DNA from: Rhodospirillales bacterium
Lineage (GTDB): Bacteria; Pseudomonadota; Alphaproteobacteria; Rhodospirillales; Magnetovibrionaceae
Direction: 5' to 3'
Length of the DNA stretch: 53,112 bases
NCBI GenBank assembly: GCA_024653965.1
Contig: JANLGW010000077.1
Coordinates: 1 to 53,112 of the forward strand
The notes below the pieces were generated by a model that was not told where the DNA came from, did no database searches, and saw only the letters and a list, made by a program, of their open reading frames with translations. The translations under genes and the position numbers were made by a program. Positions within the stretch are counted from its first letter, which is position 1; each line of letters begins with the position of its first letter. Shown here one piece after another: positions 9,133 through 15,737 of this stretch.

Positions 9133-9248
9133 AGGGTCGGATCGCTTTAGGGTCGCATCGCTTGTGCGATCCCGGCTAAAGCCCCGATCCATGTATTAGA
9201 GGGCGATTCACGCAATAGGTTTAACCTACCTATTGCGATCGCACTCTA
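9133..9248 (-). repeat. Two-hairpin intergenic repeat, copy A
   Basis: Read on the minus strand, it starts with TAGAGTGCGATCGCAAT and ends AAAGCGATCCGACCCT. It contains hairpin 1 (arms 9211-9220 and 9228-9237) and a second hairpin built on GCTTTAG/CTAAAGC. It is a diverged copy of 21849-21984, in opposite orientation. Its first three bases are the stop codon of the TauD-like gene. Confidence 0.8.
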
Positions 9249-10250
9249 GGCCGTGCCTGAAACGCGGTCCAAATAACGCGCACGCAACATCATACGCTGT
9301 CCCGCCGTTTCTTCGGCATCCTCAAACGCGGTGCGGGTATGCAGGACGTTGTTGCAAATCAGGCCATGCCCAGGCTCCATGCGATGCGTGAAAATATATC
9401 CGGCCGCATCGCCCTCGCCGCTCAACAGCCCTTCCATAAAGGCCACGGCTTTATGCGTAGCATCGCTATCCGCCCACACGATGTTTCGCTTACGCGCAGT
9501 ATAGCGCATATATAACGTGCCGTCGGCGCGGTTCAACGAAAACACTGGCCCGCCGACATCGCCACGCGCCACCCCGTCGTCCATATCGTTGGCGGGAATG
9601 ATCATGGCATCCATAGCGGCAAAGGCGCGCACCATATCGGGGTCGCGCTCGCGCATCAGCAAATAGGCCATTTCCGGATCGAACAGGGTATTGACGCCGC
9701 CTTCGCCTCCAGCCTGGCGCACACAGTGCAAAATCATGCCGCGGATGCGCCGATCGGGAGTGTTGTAATAACCGTCGGTGTGCCAATTGATGGCGCGGTT
9801 GGTATAGGGAATATAGAGTTTGCGCCCCGCTTCCATCCGGTCATTGCCCGCCGCCACATGCAACGGGGTGATGGCGTCTTCATCGGCATACGGGTTTTGG
9901 TCCAGACGGGTGAGGCCAAAATACGCGCCCAAGCCGCGCACCAAGTCCTTGGACGGCTCAATTTCCGCCTGCGCCGGACCGGCATACACCGCCATGCCCG
10001 CGCGCCGGACACGGTCCCGAATGGCTTCGGCCTCGGCGGCGCTGGGGGTCGCCGGATTGCGCATCTCAACCACTAATTCATTGGTGCTGGCCGGGAAATT
10101 CGCCAACTTTCGATCCCGCCACGCCTTGAACGCGTCGTCGTCGCCTAAGGCAAAGGGGCCGCGCAGGTTTTCTGCCGCCTCAGGACATAAAGCGATCGCC
10201 TCGGAATCGAATACGGCGCGCTGAGCGGACTCGAGATTTGTATTATTCAT
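9246..10250 (-). CDS. TauD/TfdA-family Fe(II)/2-oxoglutarate dioxygenase-like protein
   Basis: This 334-residue protein is likely a non-heme iron oxygenase. It has the HxD pair in NWHTDGYYN and the distal His/Arg region in NNVLHTRTAFED, with RARYLDR at the end. TauD relatives release sulfite or other groups from organic substrates with 2-oxoglutarate; the substrate here is unknown. The gene is divergent from dsrA and shares a roughly 490-bp regulatory region with it. The frame extends to 10343. ATG 10250 is chosen because the family-like sequence begins there, but its ribosome site is weak. ATG 10343 (TTAGG upstream) remains possible. The stop codon coincides with the head of repeat copy A. 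Confidence 0.75.
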   Translation of the reverse strand: MNNTNLESAQRAVFDSEAIALCPEAAENLRGPFALGDDDAFKAWRDRKLANFPASTNELVVEMRNPATPSAAEAEAIRDRVRRAGMAVYAGPAQAEIEPSKDLVRGLGAYFGLTRLDQNPYADEDAITPLHVAAGNDRMEAGRKLYIPYTNRAINWHTDGYYNTPDRRIRGMILHCVRQAGGEGGVNTLFDPEMAYLLMRERDPDMVRAFAAMDAMIIPANDMDDGVARGDVGGPVFSLNRADGTLYMRYTARKRNIVWADSDATHKAVAFMEGLLSGEGDAAGYIFTHRMEPGHGLICNNVLHTRTAFEDAEETAGQRMMLRARYLDRVSGTA

Positions 10251-10408
10251 GATCGAAAAACCTGCACTTTTCAGCGTGATTCCACATTTTTTATCCATAT
10301 GAGGGTTATATCGCGGTTTCCAAGCCCTGAATACAGGGCCCATAAAATTACCTAACCAACTGTTTTATATGCACTTATTAACTATGGTGCAGTGCAGCAC
10401 ATTTCATA

Positions 10409-10437
10409 TTGGACATATTAGATTGACGTAATATAAA
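10409..10437 (+). promoter_or_regulatory. Candidate sigma-70-type promoter for the dsr operon
   Basis: TTGGAC (10409-10414) and TATAAA (10432-10437) are 17 bp apart in an AT-rich tract. The -10 is good but the -35 matches in only three positions. A second TTGACG lies at 10423. This is a weak prediction from spacing and composition. Confidence 0.3.
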
Positions 10438-10585
10438 ATATATCGCAAATAAGAACATAACGCGGGGCAACCTGCGAACGCACGGACGGATCAAAAACCG
10501 ACTGGCGACGATAATAAAATAACAGGCAGTGGCTGTATCGGGGAAGTTTCCCCCAATGGCAATACCGCTAACAGACACGTCCTGG

Positions 10586-10710
10586 TGTGTCCTTTTTGAG
10601 GACATGCTGTTTTTTCGCCTACCCCGGCAGTTGCTTGGGGTGGCTGGGAAACGGGGGGACCTTTAGCACCTTGATCGCAAGGCGCGAGGACCCTTTTGTG
10701 TCCTTTTTGG
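10586..10710 (+). promoter_or_regulatory. dsr leader with two terminator-like hairpins
   Basis: Hairpin 1 pairs TGTCCT (10588-10593) with AGGACA (10599-10604) and is followed by six T at 10610-10615. Hairpin 2 pairs AGGAC (10687-10691) with GTCCT (10700-10704) and runs into TTTTT. The 13-mer TGTGTCCTTTTTG occurs at 10586 and again at 10698, so arms can swap partners. That is compatible with attenuation ahead of dsrA, but the stems are short. Confidence 0.4.
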
Positions 10711-10742
10711 GATCGAACGAACTCTGCGGAGGAATAAAGAAA

Positions 10743-11996
10743 ATGGCGACCGAATCACCGAAAACTCCCCTTCTGGACCAACTGGAAGACGGCCCGTGGC
10801 CGAGCTTCGTTAGCGGCCTGAAGCGTCTGGCAAACGACGAGGGCAAATCCTATGCCCCGATCATGAAAAGCCTGCTGGGCCAGCTTGAGCACTCTTATGA
10901 AACCCGCAAGGGTTACTGGAAAGGCGGCACCATCGGTGTTCGTGGTTATGGCGCTGGCGTCATTCCGCGCTTCTCCGAAGTGGGCGACAAGTACAAAGAG
11001 AGCAAGGAATTTCACACCCTGCGCATCATGCCGCCCGCCGGCATGCACTATAACACCGAAACTCTGCGCAAGTTCTGCGACATCTGGGAAAAGTACGGTT
11101 CCGGCCTGATCGCCATGCACGGTCAATCGGGCGACGTCATGTTCCAGGGCGTCAGCAGCGAAAACGTTCAGCCCGCCTTTGACGAACTGAACGAACTGGG
11201 TTTCGACCTAGGCGGCGCCGGCGCCGGCGTACGCACCTCGATGAGCTGCGTTGGCGCAGCACGTTGCGAGCAGTCTTGCTACGACGAAGCCAAGGCATTG
11301 CGCATGGTCATCAACAACATGCTGGACGACATGCACCGCCCAAGCCTGCCCTATAAGTTCAAGGCCAAGTTCTCCGGCTGCGCCAACGATTGCGTCAATG
11401 CATCGCACCGCTCCGACTTCGCCGTGTTGGGCACCTGGGCCGATGACATCAAAGTCGACCAGAGCGAAATCAAGAAAAAGGTGGCCGAACTGGGCCGCAA
11501 GGGCTTCAACGATCAGGTCGTGAACATGTGTCCGACCCGCGCGCTGTCGCTCAACGACGACGACACCTTGGAAATTGACAATGAAAGCTGCGTGAAGTGC
11601 ATGCACTGCATCAACGTCTGCACCAAGGCGCTGTCGGTCGGCGACGAAAAGGGCGTCACCATCCTGATCGGCGGCAAGCGCACCCTGAAGATCGGCGATC
11701 TGATGGGTACCGTGGTCGTTCCGTTCCACAAAATGGAAGACGAAGACGATTACGAGTGGCTGGTTGACCTGTCCGCCAACGTGCTCGACTTCTTCGCCGA
11801 AAACGCGCTCGAACACGAACGCACCGGCGAAATGATCGAGCGTATCGGTCTCGTCAACTTCCTCGAAGGCATCGGCGTGGATGTCGACCCGAACATGGTC
11901 AGCCACCCGCGCACCAGCTCTTACGTCCGCGTGGACGGCTGGGACGAGGAAGTCGAGAAATGGAATGCCCGCAAGGGCGCCAAGGCGGCCGAATAA
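10743..11996 (+). CDS. dsrA: Dissimilatory sulfite reductase alpha subunit (oxidative type)
   Basis: DsrA pairs with DsrB in the cytoplasmic siroheme enzyme that releases sulfite from sulfane sulfur. At 417 residues it has the usual family length. The siroheme/4Fe-4S cysteines are Cys169 and Cys175 (CVGAARCEQSC) plus Cys213 and Cys217 (CANDC). A ferredoxin insert follows (ESCVKCMHCINVCTKAL, preceded by CPTRAL). The frame extends upstream to 10587, but ATG 10743 is chosen for GGAGG 10 nt before it and for the standard start MATESPKTPLLDQLEDGPW. The oxidative direction is inferred from dsrEFH and dsrL downstream. Confidence 0.97.
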   Translation: MATESPKTPLLDQLEDGPWPSFVSGLKRLANDEGKSYAPIMKSLLGQLEHSYETRKGYWKGGTIGVRGYGAGVIPRFSEVGDKYKESKEFHTLRIMPPAGMHYNTETLRKFCDIWEKYGSGLIAMHGQSGDVMFQGVSSENVQPAFDELNELGFDLGGAGAGVRTSMSCVGAARCEQSCYDEAKALRMVINNMLDDMHRPSLPYKFKAKFSGCANDCVNASHRSDFAVLGTWADDIKVDQSEIKKKVAELGRKGFNDQVVNMCPTRALSLNDDDTLEIDNESCVKCMHCINVCTKALSVGDEKGVTILIGGKRTLKIGDLMGTVVVPFHKMEDEDDYEWLVDLSANVLDFFAENALEHERTGEMIERIGLVNFLEGIGVDVDPNMVSHPRTSSYVRVDGWDEEVEKWNARKGAKAAE

Positions 11997-12027
11997 GCCT
12001 TATTACTCGCTGATTTTAATGAGTTAT

Positions 12028-12064
12028 CTTCCGCCGGGGTCTCCACCCGGAATCCCGGCGGAAG
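12028..12064 (+). other. Perfect hairpin between dsrA and dsrB
   Basis: CTTCCGCCGGG (12028-12038) pairs perfectly with 12054-12064 around a 15-nt loop. No T tract follows, so it is more likely an RNA stability or processing element than a terminator. Confidence 0.6.
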
Positions 12065-12094
12065 GTGTCAGACACAAGAATTTGGAGAATTGAC

Positions 12095-13177
12095 ATGAGT
12101 GAAGCGCAAGAAGCTCCGCGCATGCCCGACGAAACTGGCGTTCCGGACCCGATGCTGTACATGCATCCGGCTCTGAAAAAGAACTACGGTAAATGGGCTT
12201 GGCATGATCGTCCGCGTGTTGGTGTTTTGCACCACGTCGCCAAAAGCGGCGATGAAGTTTGGACCGTCAAAGCTGGCACCCAGCGCCAGATGGACGTTCA
12301 CACCATTCGCGAACTCGCCGATATCGCCGACGAACTGGCCAGTGGCCACGTCCGTTTCACCACCCGCTCGAACGTCGAGTTCATGGTGACCAGCGAAGCC
12401 GAAGTCGAGCCGTTGATTGCACGCCTGGAAGCCGCTGGCTATCCGGTGGGCGGCACCGGCAACTCGGTGTCGATGATTTCCCACACCCAGGGCTGGCTGC
12501 ACTGCGACATCCCGGGTACCGACGCCTCGGGCGTGGTGAAATCCCTAATGGACGCCATGTTTCACGAGTTCAAGCACGAAGAAATGCCGAACCGCGTGAA
12601 GATCACAACCTCTTGCTGCCAAATCAACTGCGGCGGCCAGGGCGACATCGCGATCAACATCCAGCACACCAAGCCGCCAGTCATCAATCACGATCTGGTG
12701 TCCAACATGTGCGAACGTCCGGCCGTCGTGGCGCGTTGCCCGGTGGCGGCGATCCGCCCCGCGCTGGTCAACGGCAAGCCGACCCTCGAAGTCGACGAAA
12801 AGAAGTGCGTGTGCTGCGGCGCCTGCTTCCCGCCGTGCCCGCCGATGCAGATCAACGACCCGGTACACTCCAAGATCGCCATTTGGGTTGGTGGCAAGCA
12901 CTCTTCCACCCGTTCCAAGCCGTCCTTCCACAAGCTGGTTGCGGCAGGCATTCCGAACAACGCCCCGCGTTGGCCGGAAGCCACGGAAATCGTTCTCAAG
13001 ATCCTTGCCGCATACAAAGCAGGCGGCAAGCCCTGGGAACGCATGAGCGAGTGGATCGACCGTATTGGCTGGCCGCGCTTCTTCGAAGTCACCGGTCTGC
13101 CGTTCACCAAGTTCCACATCGAAGACTGGCGTGGCGGACGTAACGCGCTTAACGCGTCGTCCCATGTTCACCTCTAA
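12095..13177 (+). CDS. dsrB: Dissimilatory sulfite reductase beta subunit
   Basis: This 360-residue partner of DsrA carries the catalytic siroheme-4Fe4S site. Its cysteines appear in TTSCCQINCGGQGD and in NMCERPAVVARCPVAAI. A ferredoxin-type 4Fe-4S site follows (KKCVCCGACFPPCPPM). ATG 12095 is chosen over the longer frame (12065) because TTTGGAG lies 7 nt before it and homology begins at once. It is co-transcribed with dsrA, with a hairpin in the 98-bp gap. Confidence 0.97.
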   Translation: MSEAQEAPRMPDETGVPDPMLYMHPALKKNYGKWAWHDRPRVGVLHHVAKSGDEVWTVKAGTQRQMDVHTIRELADIADELASGHVRFTTRSNVEFMVTSEAEVEPLIARLEAAGYPVGGTGNSVSMISHTQGWLHCDIPGTDASGVVKSLMDAMFHEFKHEEMPNRVKITTSCCQINCGGQGDIAINIQHTKPPVINHDLVSNMCERPAVVARCPVAAIRPALVNGKPTLEVDEKKCVCCGACFPPCPPMQINDPVHSKIAIWVGGKHSSTRSKPSFHKLVAAGIPNNAPRWPEATEIVLKILAAYKAGGKPWERMSEWIDRIGWPRFFEVTGLPFTKFHIEDWRGGRNALNASSHVHL

Positions 13178-13221
13178 GACGGGACACCTCTAAGGTCATA
13201 AACCTCAGACGTTTTTCTAAA

Positions 13222-13248
13222 CGAGGGCGGCTTATCAAGCCGCCCTCG
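13222..13248 (+). other. Very strong hairpin between dsrB and dsrE
   Basis: CGAGGGCGGCTT (13222-13233) pairs perfectly with 13237-13248 around a 3-nt loop. Outer CGTTTTTC and GAAAAACG can extend the stem across a small internal loop. There is no downstream T tract. It probably stabilises the dsrAB part of the message or partly terminates transcription. Confidence 0.6.
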
Positions 13249-13280
13249 GAAAAACGGGGCTAACGAATAAGGGTTTTTTC

Positions 13281-13640
13281 ATGAAGTTCGGTATTTTGGT
13301 CAACGAAGGACCGTTCACGCACCAGGCGTCCGACACGGCTTATCAATTCGCGAAAGCTGCGCTGGAAAAAGGCCATGATGTGCCGCGCGTGTTCTTCTAT
13401 TACGACGGCGTAAACAACGCCAACAAGTATTCCGCACCGCAAGCCGACGACCGCAATCTGGTCAAGCTGTGGGGCGCACTCGCCGCTGAAAAGAACGTCG
13501 ATCTGGTGGTGTGCGTCGCCGCCGGGATGCGTCGCGGCATCCAAAACGAGTCTCTGGCTCCCGGCTTTCGCATCTCTGGCCTCGGCCAATTGGTCGAAGC
13601 CGGCATGGGCTGCGACCGTCTCATGATGTTTGGAGACTGA
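13281..13640 (+). CDS. dsrE: Sulfurtransferase subunit DsrE
   Basis: This 119-residue subunit of the DsrE2F2H2 complex receives persulfide sulfur and passes it to DsrC. The catalytic cysteine is Cys78 in VVCVAAGMRRG, at the position known for DsrE. The protein begins MKFGILVNEGP as expected for the DsrE/TusD fold. The following dsrF starts 4 nt after the dsrE stop, showing tight coupling. Its presence marks the pathway as sulfur-oxidising rather than sulfate-reducing. Confidence 0.96.
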   Translation: MKFGILVNEGPFTHQASDTAYQFAKAALEKGHDVPRVFFYYDGVNNANKYSAPQADDRNLVKLWGALAAEKNVDLVVCVAAGMRRGIQNESLAPGFRISGLGQLVEAGMGCDRLMMFGD

Positions 13641-13644
13641 TCCC

Positions 13645-14067
13645 ATGGCTGAATTTGAATTTGAAACCGAAGGCGTCAAAAAGACCTTCACCTTCATGAA
13701 CCGCAAGGCGCCTTACGGCACCATCTATGCGCTTGAAGTGCTGGAAACGGTTCTGATCTCGGCGGCTTTCGAGCAGCACGCCAACATCATTTTCGTCGAT
13801 GACGGCGTCTACCAGATCAAAGCTGGGCAGGACACCACCGCCATCAACATGAAAAACTTCTCGCCCACCTATGGTATCATCGAAATGGAAAAAGAAGATG
13901 CCGACGAAGATGACGACATCGATATGGTATGGCGTATCATCGTCGAGAAGGAATCCCTGGACGCCCGCGGGCTGACCGAGGACGACTTCAAGGTCAGCGT
14001 CGAAGTGCTGAGCGCCGCCGAAATCGCCGACATCGTTGACGCATCCGATTGCGTCATCAGCGGCTAA
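13645..14067 (+). CDS. dsrF: Sulfurtransferase complex subunit DsrF
   Basis: This 140-residue DsrF/TusC-type subunit is the structural partner of DsrE and DsrH. ATG 13645 has TTTGGAG 9 nt upstream. The longer frame from 13630 overlaps dsrE and is less likely. The middle contains a very acidic patch (EKEDADEDDDIDM). The only Cys is close to the C-terminus (ASDCVISG), so the protein has no DsrE-like central active-site cysteine, as expected for DsrF. Confidence 0.94.
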   Translation: MAEFEFETEGVKKTFTFMNRKAPYGTIYALEVLETVLISAAFEQHANIIFVDDGVYQIKAGQDTTAINMKNFSPTYGIIEMEKEDADEDDDIDMVWRIIVEKESLDARGLTEDDFKVSVEVLSAAEIADIVDASDCVISG

Positions 14068-14084
14068 CGAAGGAGAGACTGAAA

Positions 14085-14387
14085 ATGCTTCACACCGTGA
14101 ACAAGTCGCCCTTCGAGCGCAATTCGCTGGACACCTGCCTGCGTCTGGCTAAGAAGGGTTCCGCCATTTTGCTCATCGAAGACGGCGTGATCGCTGCCGT
14201 AAAGGGCACCGTGCAGTCCGCCAAAATCGAAGGCGCCGTGGGCAACCACGCCGTCTATGTTCTGGGACCGGACTTAAAGGCCCGTGCCTTCTCCGAAGAC
14301 CAAGTGATTAGCGGCGTTAAAGTCGTGGATTACGCCGGCTTCGTAGACCTTGCAGAGGAACACGGCACGCACAACGCCTGGCTCTAA
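14085..14387 (+). CDS. dsrH: Sulfurtransferase complex subunit DsrH
   Basis: This 100-residue DsrH/TusB-type subunit closes the DsrEFH heterohexamer. A single Cys (Cys18, in SLDTCLRLAKKG) lies close to the conserved cysteine position of DsrH. ATG 14085 is supported by AGGAGAG just upstream. It lies 17 nt after dsrF. Confidence 0.94.
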   Translation: MLHTVNKSPFERNSLDTCLRLAKKGSAILLIEDGVIAAVKGTVQSAKIEGAVGNHAVYVLGPDLKARAFSEDQVISGVKVVDYAGFVDLAEEHGTHNAWL

Positions 14388-14425
14388 GGCAACAATGAAT
14401 CCCCCCCGTGGGGTTTGACTTTAAC

Positions 14426-14454
14426 CGGCACCGCCTAAGGACCGGTTACACATG
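14426..14454 (+). other. Short hairpin between dsrH and dsrC
   Basis: TAACCGG and CCGGTTA can pair with a loop of roughly 13 nt in the 80-bp gap before dsrC. The stem is 7 bp and no T tract follows. It is reported because every longer gap in this operon carries such an element. Confidence 0.35.
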
Positions 14455-14467
14455 AGGAGACTAAAAC

Positions 14468-14803
14468 ATGCCTGCTTATACCGTTAACGGCACCGACTAC
14501 GAACATGACGAAGAAGGCTACATCCTCGACGTCAACAACTGGAACGAAGACCTGGCCAAGGTCATCGCCCAGGAAGAGGGCCTGAACATGACCGAGGAGC
14601 ACTGGCTCGTCGTCAACTTCCTGCGCGAATACTACAACGAATATCAGATCGCTCCGGCCGTGCGCGTCCTCGTGAAGGCCGTGAAGAAGAAATTCGGCGA
14701 AGAAAAAGGTTCGAACAAGTATCTGTACGAACTGTTCCCTTACGGCCCTGCCAAGCAGGCGTGTAAGGTTGCCGGTCTGCCGAAGCCCACGGGCTGCGTC
14801 TAA
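14468..14803 (+). CDS. dsrC: Sulfur carrier protein DsrC
   Basis: This 111-residue protein carries sulfur between DsrEFH, DsrAB and the DsrMKJOP complex. The two essential C-terminal cysteines are present, Cys99 and the penultimate Cys110 (QACKVAGLPKPTGCV). This identifies a true DsrC able to form the trisulfide, not a TusE-type paralogue. A strong GAGGAGA site lies 7 nt before ATG. The gene is followed by a large hairpin and a T-rich tract, so its message may be made or kept in excess over dsrM. Confidence 0.97.
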   Translation: MPAYTVNGTDYEHDEEGYILDVNNWNEDLAKVIAQEEGLNMTEEHWLVVNFLREYYNEYQIAPAVRVLVKAVKKKFGEEKGSNKYLYELFPYGPAKQACKVAGLPKPTGCV

Positions 14804-14816
14804 GGATCTCTGAATT

Positions 14817-14860
14817 CCGGGGACGGAGCAGGCTTTATTCAGCTCGCTGCTCCGCCCCGG
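14817..14860 (+). terminator. Strong hairpin after dsrC (partial terminator candidate)
   Basis: A 15-nt arm (14817-14831) pairs with 14847-14860 with one bulged base, around a 15-nt loop. Only a weak T stretch follows (GATTTTCC). It may cause partial termination or protect the dsrC 3' end. Confidence 0.55.
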
Positions 14861-14883
14861 GCTTCGATTTTCCGAGTATTTAA

Positions 14884-14924
14884 TCGGGCAATTTCCGCCC
14901 GAACGCCCGACCTGTTTTTGTTTT
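14884..14924 (+). terminator. Second terminator-like hairpin before dsrM
   Basis: TCGGGC (14884-14889) can pair with either of two GCCCGA copies (14897-14902 or 14905-14910). The second is followed by CCTG and TTTTTGTTTT. The stem is only 6 bp, but the T tract is good. Confidence 0.4.
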
Positions 14925-14974
14925 GTCGAATTCGTTTTGTATTTTTTGCGTTTTGAACTGAGGACCATATCGAG

Positions 14975-15715
14975 ATGTCGACATTGTCGCTGATCTACGC
15001 GATTCTCTTCTACGCGGCGACCGCATTGCTCGTCGTGGGCTTGGCTTTGCGAATCAAACTGTACGCCACGACGCCAACACCGTTGAAGATTCCCACCATG
15101 CCCGCACCGCTCACCAAAAGCGGCGCGGCCTTCCGCGTGTTCCGAGAAGTCGCCTTCTTCGAAAGCCTGTTCAAATCCAACCGCTGGATCTGGATTTTCG
15201 CCGTGCTGTTTCATGCCGGCTTGGCGCTGGCGCTGCTGCGTCATGTGCGTTATTTCCAGGCCGACGTGTGGCTGATCATCGAACTGGTACAGCCGTTCGG
15301 CATCTATGGCGGTATGGCCATGGTCGCGGGCCTGCTGGGCCTGTGGGCGCGCCGCATCGTGCAAGAGCGCATCCGTTACATCTCCGGCCCATCCGATCAC
15401 CTGATGCTGGCGTTGCTGGTGCTGATCGGCGCCTCGGGCCTGAACATGAAATTTCTGACGCGCACCGACATCATCGAAGTCAAAGCCTACTTCTTAGGGC
15501 TGTTGCGTTTCGACATCCAAAACCTGCCAAGCGATCCGGCGTTGCTGGTTCATCTAGGCGCGGTAGCGGTGCTGATGATCGTGTTCCCGTTCAGCAAGCT
15601 GCTGCATGTGCCGGGCGTGTTCTTCAGCCCATCGCGCAATCAAGTCGATGACGCCCGCGATAAACGTCACCTGGCACCATGGGCAGCACCCATGGACGCC
15701 AATCGTGAAGCCTAA
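14975..15715 (+). CDS. dsrM: DsrM, membrane cytochrome b subunit of DsrMKJOP
   Basis: This 246-residue integral membrane protein belongs to the NarI-like cytochrome b family. About five or six hydrophobic spans are visible (starting TLSLIYAILFYAATALLVVG), with His in LFHAGLALALLRHVRYF. It exchanges electrons between the quinone pool and DsrK. It starts 171 nt after dsrC, behind two hairpins. The assignment rests on both sequence and its fixed position before dsrK. Confidence 0.93.
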   Translation: MSTLSLIYAILFYAATALLVVGLALRIKLYATTPTPLKIPTMPAPLTKSGAAFRVFREVAFFESLFKSNRWIWIFAVLFHAGLALALLRHVRYFQADVWLIIELVQPFGIYGGMAMVAGLLGLWARRIVQERIRYISGPSDHLMLALLVLIGASGLNMKFLTRTDIIEVKAYFLGLLRFDIQNLPSDPALLVHLGAVAVLMIVFPFSKLLHVPGVFFSPSRNQVDDARDKRHLAPWAAPMDANREA

Positions 15716-15737
15716 GCCGAGACCGAGGAGCTAGACT

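Larger units (their letters stand above)
10251..10742. other. Divergent control region of tauD-like gene and dsr operon
   Basis: This is a 492-bp region without a credible gene. The left half (10360-10460) is AT-rich and holds a candidate promoter. The right half is a structured leader with repeated GTCCT/AGGAC pairings (separate entries). A GGAGG site at 10728-10732 serves dsrA. Confidence 0.7.
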
